Below are positions 58,729 to 64,000 of a stretch of 64,000 nucleotides of DNA, in pieces. The stretch is from positions 2,232,001 through 2,296,000 of the forward strand of contig NZ_VMSB01000001.1 in assembly GCF_009858245.1 (NCBI RefSeq). The letters are read 5' to 3'. The position numbers and the translations under genes were made by a program. The notes under the pieces are model-generated. The model was not told the origin of the DNA and searched no databases. It worked only from the letters and a program-made list of their open reading frames with translations. This DNA is from Ornithinibacter aureus. Lineage in GTDB: Bacteria; Actinomycetota; Actinomycetes; Actinomycetales; Dermatophilaceae. Numbering within the stretch: position 1 is the first letter of the stretch; every line of letters starts with the position of its first letter.

Positions 58729-59948
58729 GCGACCCGCGAACTTTCGATCCGGGTATCCGCGGATCGGTAGCCGTGTTGCCGGACGTCCCGGCCCTCTGGA
58801 GTTACTCATCGCTCAAGGCCGTAGAGACGTGCCCGCGTCGCTACGTGCTGAGCCGCGCTACGTACACCGATCTGTGGGACCGCACTGGCTATCCCGAGGT
58901 GCCGAGCCCTGCGGCGTTGTTCGGCGACGTCGTGCATGACTCGCTGGAGGCGATTGTGCGAGCCCTGGCGGCTCAGGGCTGCACGTCAGCGAGCGGGCCA
59001 GAAGCGATCTCGGTGCTGAGGGAACTCGGTGGCTACTCCGAGGTCGCGAAGGCGATGCTGGCCAAGCGACTCGCCCGGCTGGACGACAACCCGCGTCTAG
59101 CCGGGGGTGGAAGGGAACGCCTGCAGGATCAACTCGAGCATCGAATTCCTGAGGCGCGCGAGGAGGTGCAGCACTACCTGCATCGCATGACCCTGGTTCC
59201 AAGGCAGAGCGCTGGATCGGGCCCTAACTCCAGAGGCGCCAGCCCGCGCTACGCGCGCGGCGTCGGCTCGCATCCCGAGGCAACGCTGCAGGCCGACGAG
59301 CTTCGAGCGTGGGGGCGCATCGACCTGCTGACAGTCAGGCCGGTGCAAGTCGACATCACCGACTACAAGACCGGCGCCGAAGACGAGAGCCACTTCGATC
59401 AACTGCGCTTTTATGCCGTGCTGTGGGACCAAGACAACGTCTCGAATAGCAGCCGAACGCCTCTCGGAACGCTGACCGCGTCCTACCCGAGCCGCGAGGT
59501 CACGATCGAGGCCCCCGACGCCGCGCAGGTACAGACCCTCGCCCAACAACTCAGTGCCCGCGTCACAACTGCCGACGAACTCGTTCAATCGGACGAGCCA
59601 GCTGCGCGGCCCGGGGACCACTGCGCCTTCTGCGCCGTCCGTCCTCTGTGCACCGCCTACTGGCCGACCACACCCGAACCGGCCAGCTTGAAGCGTGGGA
59701 GTTGGTTCGACTTCGAAGGCACAGTCGTCGAGCGCAACGGCATCAAGAGCTGGTGGCTGCACGACCTCGGCCCCCGGAAGGGCCCGTTGCTGTTACGCAC
59801 AACCTCGGCTCACCACGCCTTCGAACCCGGCCAACGCCTGCGACTCCTCGGCTTGCGGCGCGACGAGGACCCGGACAGCGAAGTAGCGGTTGCCGTGCTG
59901 GCGCAGACCTCGGAGGTCTTCCTGGTGACCGGAGAAAGCGACTACTGA
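58725..59948 (+). CDS. PD-(D/E)XK nuclease of the RecB/Cas4 type with Fe-S cysteines
   Basis: A 407-residue nuclease. YSSLKAVETCPRRYVLSRA holds the first cysteine (near 36); PAALFGDVVHDSLEAIV holds the conserved histidine; AWGRIDLLTVRPVQVDITDY then KTG supplies D-x-D-Y-K; DQLRFYAVLW is the Q-x-x-x-Y motif; and CAFCAVRPLC (near 303) gives the other three cysteines of a 4Fe-4S cluster. All catalytic parts are present. The GTG start overlaps the helicase stop, so the nuclease works with it. The last 100 residues form an OB-like extension. Its 3' end overlaps the convergent DruA-like gene by 7 bases. Confidence 0.85.
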   Translation: MSDPRTFDPGIRGSVAVLPDVPALWSYSSLKAVETCPRRYVLSRATYTDLWDRTGYPEVPSPAALFGDVVHDSLEAIVRALAAQGCTSASGPEAISVLRELGGYSEVAKAMLAKRLARLDDNPRLAGGGRERLQDQLEHRIPEAREEVQHYLHRMTLVPRQSAGSGPNSRGASPRYARGVGSHPEATLQADELRAWGRIDLLTVRPVQVDITDYKTGAEDESHFDQLRFYAVLWDQDNVSNSSRTPLGTLTASYPSREVTIEAPDAAQVQTLAQQLSARVTTADELVQSDEPAARPGDHCAFCAVRPLCTAYWPTTPEPASLKRGSWFDFEGTVVERNGIKSWWLHDLGPRKGPLLLRTTSAHHAFEPGQRLRLLGLRRDEDPDSEVAVAVLAQTSEVFLVTGESDY

Positions 59949-61933
59949 GCGAGGGCGGTTCCCGCGGCAACGGTTCCGTTAGGAAGCAGGTCGTCCTCCG
60001 GCGGCATCGGCACCCGGGCGCCATGCCTTATCGGTCGCACAAGACTATTCCCGCGCATGGAGTCTTGGACATGCTCCCTTGCCGCCCGTCGATGAGCCCA
60101 TCGCTCAAACCACCAGGCTGCGACGGCCTCACCGCTATCCGCAGGGGTCGGATCAAGCAGGTAGGCGGGTTCCTGATCGAGCCCAAGCGAATAATCACGG
60201 ACGTTCTCGACCAACGGCACGCCATACAAGATGCGCTCCCGGCCGTGCTTCAGGAGTTCGTTCGTCGGCCAGCCAAGAGTAGCCAGCCCGAGCCGCACCT
60301 TGCGAAGGCGCGGACTAACGCCTTCGCCGAACAGACTGTTGACGCGTACCAATCCGCCGCCGTGCTCGCACAGCCGGACGAGCGCATCGACGGTGGCATC
60401 GGAGAAGTGCGACGTCCCGAACGACCGTGATCGACCAAGCTCGTAGAAGCCCATCCGCGCGTTCTCCGGCCCACCCATTGCAGAAGCGGGCCAGAACAGA
60501 CGGTTGTACTGGCTCGAGCCGGTGCCATACAGCGACGTAGTGCCGACGAACGACAACCGAGCTTCGCGCGTGATCGGACGACCGGCCATGGCCGAGGCGA
60601 TCTCGCTCGGACGGGCGTACTTGGCTCTGTACGCGGCGAGCACGGTGGGTGACACCGCCAGGGCGCCGACCAGTTTTCCTGCCGCCAGAGCGTTGTACGG
60701 CGCGACGGCACCGCAAACGGTCAGGTCTGCGATGACAGTGCCAACGCGCTCACCGCGGGCGCGCCGTGCGAGGCGTCCGATCTGAGTCTTGGCCTTGGGA
60801 TCGGCGAGGGCCGTTCGCAACCCATCGACGGTCGGCTTCGAGCCCAGGTAACCGCCTACCAATGACTGGATCTCAAGCGTCTCGGCGAGGAGCGCCGACC
60901 GCTTCGACCGGAACAGGTGAGTCTCAGCACGCTCCACCCAGGCGTTCGTCTCGATCTTCCGGACCTCGCGGATCACTCCGGCCCGATGGTGCTTGGCGCG
61001 GTGCCGCTCGGCATCCGCCTTGAGGCGCGCGATTACTTCCGGCGTGGGCGATTTCAAGTCACCGGGCTGCAGCACCTCGTCGCGAAGCAGGTCGTCGACG
61101 TGGATCTCATCGCGCTGTGTCTGGATGCGGCTCACCAGCCACGCCGCGATCTCGGCCGTCGGCTGCGCTTCGATCGCAGTCACGAAATGCTTGGTGTCCC
61201 AGCCCATCCAGTTGTCGCGCTCGGCGATCTGGACGACCGCGCTGGAGATGGCCGCCAACCCGATCACCGCGTGATACGGGGTCGCGGCGTCGCGGATCAG
61301 GATGGGCATGGATCGGCCTGGCACCGTCAAGTATGCGTTGGACCAGGTGTGGCGGAAATAGCGCCAGATGTCGTGCAGCTTGAAGCCGGTCAGCTCACAG
61401 GTGCTGGCGCTATCAACCACCTGCACGTAGGGCCGGATGGTGTCCGTCGCCTCAGGGTGCGCTGCGAGGGCGTCGGCAAGCTCACGGCCGTCACGCATCA
61501 GGTTGAAGACCGACACCAGCTTGCCGCCGTGCTGATGACTGCGCTCCATGCTCTGCACGAAGCGCCGGACGCTCGGCTGCCGCAACTGGGCGTCCCGGCG
61601 CAGGTGCTCCTGCCGTCGAATGCGGGCCTTCTCGGTGTCCCGGTCGGCGTGGGTGTCGGGCGGACTCAACAGCGGGCCGTACTTGTCGACCTGGACTGTC
61701 CACCCCTGGTCGACAAGATCGATAACCGTGTGGGCGGCAGCAGCCAGCGTCGGCTTGTTGTAGAGGTCCGTCAGGTCAGCTGCCGTGAACCAGAACGAGT
61801 GGTCGAGCGGTACCTCTGGGCCGAACGATGCGCTAGCCAGCAGGGCGCACAGCCTGGTGAAACCCCGCCGCTCAGCGCTGGTCGCTCCGGTCGGAAGCGT
61901 GAGGGGAACGTACTTGGTGTCGACGTCGGTCAT
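59942..61933 (-). CDS. DruA-like DUF4338 protein, large form
   Basis: A 663-residue DUF4338 protein. VRRFVQSMERSHQHGGKLVS, STCELTGFKLHDIWRYFRHT (WRYFRHTWS), VPGRSMPILIRDAATPYHAV with IGLAAISSAV, ERDNWMGW, VIADLTVCGAVAPYNALAAG with KLVGALAVSP and VGTTSLYGTGSSQYNRLFWP are in the family's usual order. DUF4338 is DruA of type I Druantia; its activity is not known, although a nuclease or transposase-like role has been suggested. The ATG at 61933 overlaps the GHKL gene's stop. It is the last gene of the minus-strand arm and meets the nuclease gene tail to tail. Confidence 0.75.
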   Translation of the reverse strand: MTDVDTKYVPLTLPTGATSAERRGFTRLCALLASASFGPEVPLDHSFWFTAADLTDLYNKPTLAAAAHTVIDLVDQGWTVQVDKYGPLLSPPDTHADRDTEKARIRRQEHLRRDAQLRQPSVRRFVQSMERSHQHGGKLVSVFNLMRDGRELADALAAHPEATDTIRPYVQVVDSASTCELTGFKLHDIWRYFRHTWSNAYLTVPGRSMPILIRDAATPYHAVIGLAAISSAVVQIAERDNWMGWDTKHFVTAIEAQPTAEIAAWLVSRIQTQRDEIHVDDLLRDEVLQPGDLKSPTPEVIARLKADAERHRAKHHRAGVIREVRKIETNAWVERAETHLFRSKRSALLAETLEIQSLVGGYLGSKPTVDGLRTALADPKAKTQIGRLARRARGERVGTVIADLTVCGAVAPYNALAAGKLVGALAVSPTVLAAYRAKYARPSEIASAMAGRPITREARLSFVGTTSLYGTGSSQYNRLFWPASAMGGPENARMGFYELGRSRSFGTSHFSDATVDALVRLCEHGGGLVRVNSLFGEGVSPRLRKVRLGLATLGWPTNELLKHGRERILYGVPLVENVRDYSLGLDQEPAYLLDPTPADSGEAVAAWWFERWAHRRAAREHVQDSMRGNSLVRPIRHGARVPMPPEDDLLPNGTVAAGTALAQ

Positions 61934-63372
61934 GACTTCTGCAGCATCCGTCCGTATGTGCTGCTCCAAGCATGCACGAGGTCATCCAGCGGCTGCCCCG
62001 CCTGCTCAAACTGCACCGCGCTGCGCGCGAAGGACAAGAGGAATAGTTCGAGGGACGTGCGCAGTTCGGCTGCCGCCTCGCCCTCAATAGCCTGCAGCGG
62101 CTGGTACAGCGCCGCGAAAGCTGGGTGGTCAGCATTCATTGTCAAGTCGAGGGTGCGGTCCGACAGTGCCGACTGGAACATTGCCTGCATTGGGAGCGCA
62201 TCCGACCCCAGCCGATACTGGATCGCACCACTGCGTCCGGGTGACGGAATGACGGGTAGGTCGGGATCGGCTGCCGTGGCGATGCGACACGATGCCTCGG
62301 CGGCGGCCTGGAACTTCACATCCTCGAAGGCCTGACGAACGCGGGCATTGAGCATCCGGGCGATGGATTCCAATTCCGGCTCGATCGCCTCGCGAAGCAT
62401 CGCCGAGGGCCGGATCCCTTGCTTGTTGATCGTGATGCCGAAGTGCTCATCGAGCCTCGGATCGAACTCGATCTCGCAGCGCCACCAGTCGTCGTAGTTC
62501 TCCTTGCGCTTACCGCCCATGAGATACCAACCGCTGGCGATCTCCCGTCCAGCGCGCAGGATCGAGACACCGCCACCGCCGACAATGCCGACGCGACGCT
62601 TGGTGACGTTGTCGAGGTGGTGCCACGCCTGCACGGGGAGCATCGCGAAGCGGACCGTCACGACGGCCGTGCCGCTGCACGCAGTCTCCAACTCGTAGCG
62701 GAGTTCGTCGAAGGCGAGGCGTGCAGATGTGCCCTCGACCCGCGTGGTCAACAGCGTGGGGTCCACCGCGTCCACCGGCGTCCCGTTGATCGTCATGCGC
62801 AAGCCCGAGACGAGGAAGCGCCGGTACATGCGCCCCAAATCACGGTGCAACGACCGCTCGAGCCAAGCCAGGCGGCGATACTCGATGCGATCGCAGTGCA
62901 TCCAGCGGACGCGGCAGCCCGATGGGGTCGAACTGCGCTCTCCCCGGCGGGCAAGGAGCGTCGGGGTACTTCCGGCTACGACAGCGTCGACATCGAGGGC
63001 GACAGTGCGCTCGTAACCTCCGTCGCGCCATGCGGTGACCTCGACGCGACGGCATTGGCTCAGGCTGGCGGCCGGAAGCCCCATGCCGAACCGACCGAAT
63101 GACTGGCGGGCATCGAATCGGGAGGACCCTCCGAAACGCAGGCAGAGTTCCAACTCCGCCTTGGTCATGCCTTCGCCGTCGTCCTCCACCACGATCTCGG
63201 GAAGGGCATCGGCCGAGTCCCGACTGATCGAGATAGCCACTTCGGTAGCCGACGCCTGAATGGAGTTGTCGACCAGTTCAGCCAGCGCAGTCGAGATGCT
63301 GAGGTAGCCCGACTCGCGCACAGCCCGGATGAAATTGGAGGAGACTAGAAGGTCGGGTGCTTGTTGACTCAT
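61930..63372 (-). CDS. GHKL (HATPase) ATPase, MORC/Hsp90-like
   Basis: A 480-residue protein with a GHKL ATP-binding domain: YLSISTALAELVDNSIQASA (N box), EIVVEDDGEGMTKAELE (G1), FGGSSRF and RQSFGRFGMGLPAASLS (G2), then a transducer-like S5 domain (RFAMLPVQAWHHLDNVTKRR). The C-terminal 130 residues are helical. Such ATPases without histidine-kinase parts act as DNA-clamping machines (MORC, MutL, GyrB type) and recur in defence loci. The ATG at 63372 follows GAGGGGTG. It overlaps the DruA-like gene by four bases, so the two probably act together. Confidence 0.85.
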   Translation of the reverse strand: MSQQAPDLLVSSNFIRAVRESGYLSISTALAELVDNSIQASATEVAISISRDSADALPEIVVEDDGEGMTKAELELCLRFGGSSRFDARQSFGRFGMGLPAASLSQCRRVEVTAWRDGGYERTVALDVDAVVAGSTPTLLARRGERSSTPSGCRVRWMHCDRIEYRRLAWLERSLHRDLGRMYRRFLVSGLRMTINGTPVDAVDPTLLTTRVEGTSARLAFDELRYELETACSGTAVVTVRFAMLPVQAWHHLDNVTKRRVGIVGGGGVSILRAGREIASGWYLMGGKRKENYDDWWRCEIEFDPRLDEHFGITINKQGIRPSAMLREAIEPELESIARMLNARVRQAFEDVKFQAAAEASCRIATAADPDLPVIPSPGRSGAIQYRLGSDALPMQAMFQSALSDRTLDLTMNADHPAFAALYQPLQAIEGEAAAELRTSLELFLLSFARSAVQFEQAGQPLDDLVHAWSSTYGRMLQKS

Positions 63373-63455
63373 CACCCCTCCTCTGGGCAACTCGGTTGGT
63401 TCAGGGTAGCTCGCTGAAGGGGCGGCTGTCACCTTCTGCGCGCCCAATTTGCGGA

Positions 63456-63836
63456 CTATGCCCGGGCCGAGATCGTCACCGTGATCCGTTTGGTTTTGGC
63501 CGGTTCGGTGAGGTCGAGGCCCTCCCCGTTGGCGAGCACGAGGCGCACGGTCGGGGGAGCAGACCCCACGGCCATCACGTACGGCTCGGCGTTCGGCAGC
63601 CACACCATCTTGCCAGTTCTTTGGAGATCGATCGCCATTTCGTGCCCAGTCGTGGTCACAGTGAAGTGCCGGTCTGACACCGCCGAGGACTCGATGGTGT
63701 CGCCCGCCAGAGCCTCTGGCATGGGCGAGAACGACTTCAGCGAGTTGATCCCCAGCACCTGCAGCACGGCGATCTCTTCGCCTTCGAGGCGCGCCAGGAT
63801 GGCCTGAATCTCATCGAGGGTCTGGATCGCGACCAT
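63456..63836 (-). CDS. Hypothetical 126-aa protein upstream of the GHKL gene
   Basis: A small protein I do not recognise. A helical start (IQTLDEIQAILARLEGEEIA, VLQVLGINSLKSFSPMPEAL) precedes a beta-rich part (DRHFTVTTTGHEMAIDLQRT, PYVMAVGSAPPTVRLVLANG, KRITVTISARA). It starts at the ATG at 63836 or six codons earlier (63854) and ends 83 bases before the GHKL gene, in the same direction, so it may be the first gene of that operon. Beyond it, 63837-64000 shows no gene. Confidence 0.55.
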   Translation of the reverse strand: MVAIQTLDEIQAILARLEGEEIAVLQVLGINSLKSFSPMPEALAGDTIESSAVSDRHFTVTTTGHEMAIDLQRTGKMVWLPNAEPYVMAVGSAPPTVRLVLANGEGLDLTEPAKTKRITVTISARA

Positions 63837-64000
63837 GAGACCATCCTTACGCACCCACGGCCAAGGACTGCGCCCAGGGCATACCCCGGCACACCGTCAG
63901 TCGCTGTCCCCCGGTTCAACGCTTGATAGACCCGCGAGCGGACGGACAACGCAACGTTCCCAACGGCTATGCAGTCGACCGGCGTGCACGGGGGCCAACA

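Noticed and set aside
49248-59948. DISARM or BREX assignment for the helicase operon
   Set aside because: There is no separate DrmB, no PLD-domain DrmC, no methyltransferase and no PglZ; the helicase carries its DUF1998 part in one chain, as DruE does.
1-64000. tRNA or rRNA genes, for example as integration sites
   Set aside because: I found no sequence with convincing T-loop plus acceptor pairing; the GGATTCGA stretches at 4150-4985 look like T-loop bits but lack the rest of a tRNA.

Overview
The window is very GC-rich DNA with actinobacterial gene style: GTG starts, ATGA/GTGA stop-start overlaps, WhiB and WYL proteins. It most resembles a soil or environmental actinomycete of the Intrasporangiaceae type, but that placement is an impression, not a computed result. 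The left part (1-6600) looks like ordinary chromosome. From about 6.9 kb onward nearly everything is accessory: defence genes, transposons, resistance genes, and fragments of genes cut by insertions or deletions. I saw no tRNA, rRNA or CRISPR array.

Layout. 1-6600: 5'-truncated arginase, a RelA/SpoT-type alarmone synthetase, an ABC exporter pair, small proteins (DUF6891-like, YCII, DUF1905) and homocysteine S-methyltransferase with a permease remnant. 6898-13656: a complete type I Wadjet operon, jetABCD, which acts against plasmids. 13.7-19.6 kb: a scrap zone with a cut antitoxin, an IS1380 transposase remnant, half an FAD oxidoreductase, a YihY membrane protein, DUF2254 and PhnB-like fragments, and a foreign-looking broken deaminase toxin beside an intact SUKH-like immunity gene. 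19.7-21.6 kb: mercuric reductase and a divergent MerR regulator with a visible MerR-type promoter. 22-24.7 kb: a dead IS21-family element. 24.7-35.5 kb: DUF488, RidA with a WYL regulator, an IS256 element, TfoX and NTF2-like genes with a divergent HxlR regulator and twin operators, then an MFS / UvrA-like / VOC resistance operon with a divergent WYL regulator. 35.99-37.49 kb: an intact ISL3 element with an 8-bp target duplication.

Two large systems fill the right half. At 39614-48140 (minus strand) lies a Tn7-like transposition operon of eight tightly linked genes: TnsA, TnsB, TnsC, a TniQ, a 125-aa unknown, a WhiB-like Fe-S protein, an integrase-like protein that seems to lack catalytic residues, and a second TniQ. 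A small basic protein and a SIR2-domain protein follow and may be defence cargo.

At 49248-63836 two operons meet tail to tail with overlapping ends. The plus-strand operon encodes a 952-aa unknown, a 361-aa unknown, an 1846-aa DruE-like helicase with a DUF1998/MZB C-terminus, and a PD-(D/E)XK nuclease with Fe-S-type cysteines. The minus-strand operon encodes a 126-aa unknown, a GHKL ATPase and a large DruA-like DUF4338 protein. It looks like a Druantia-related anti-phage system of unusual composition and is the best candidate here for something undescribed.
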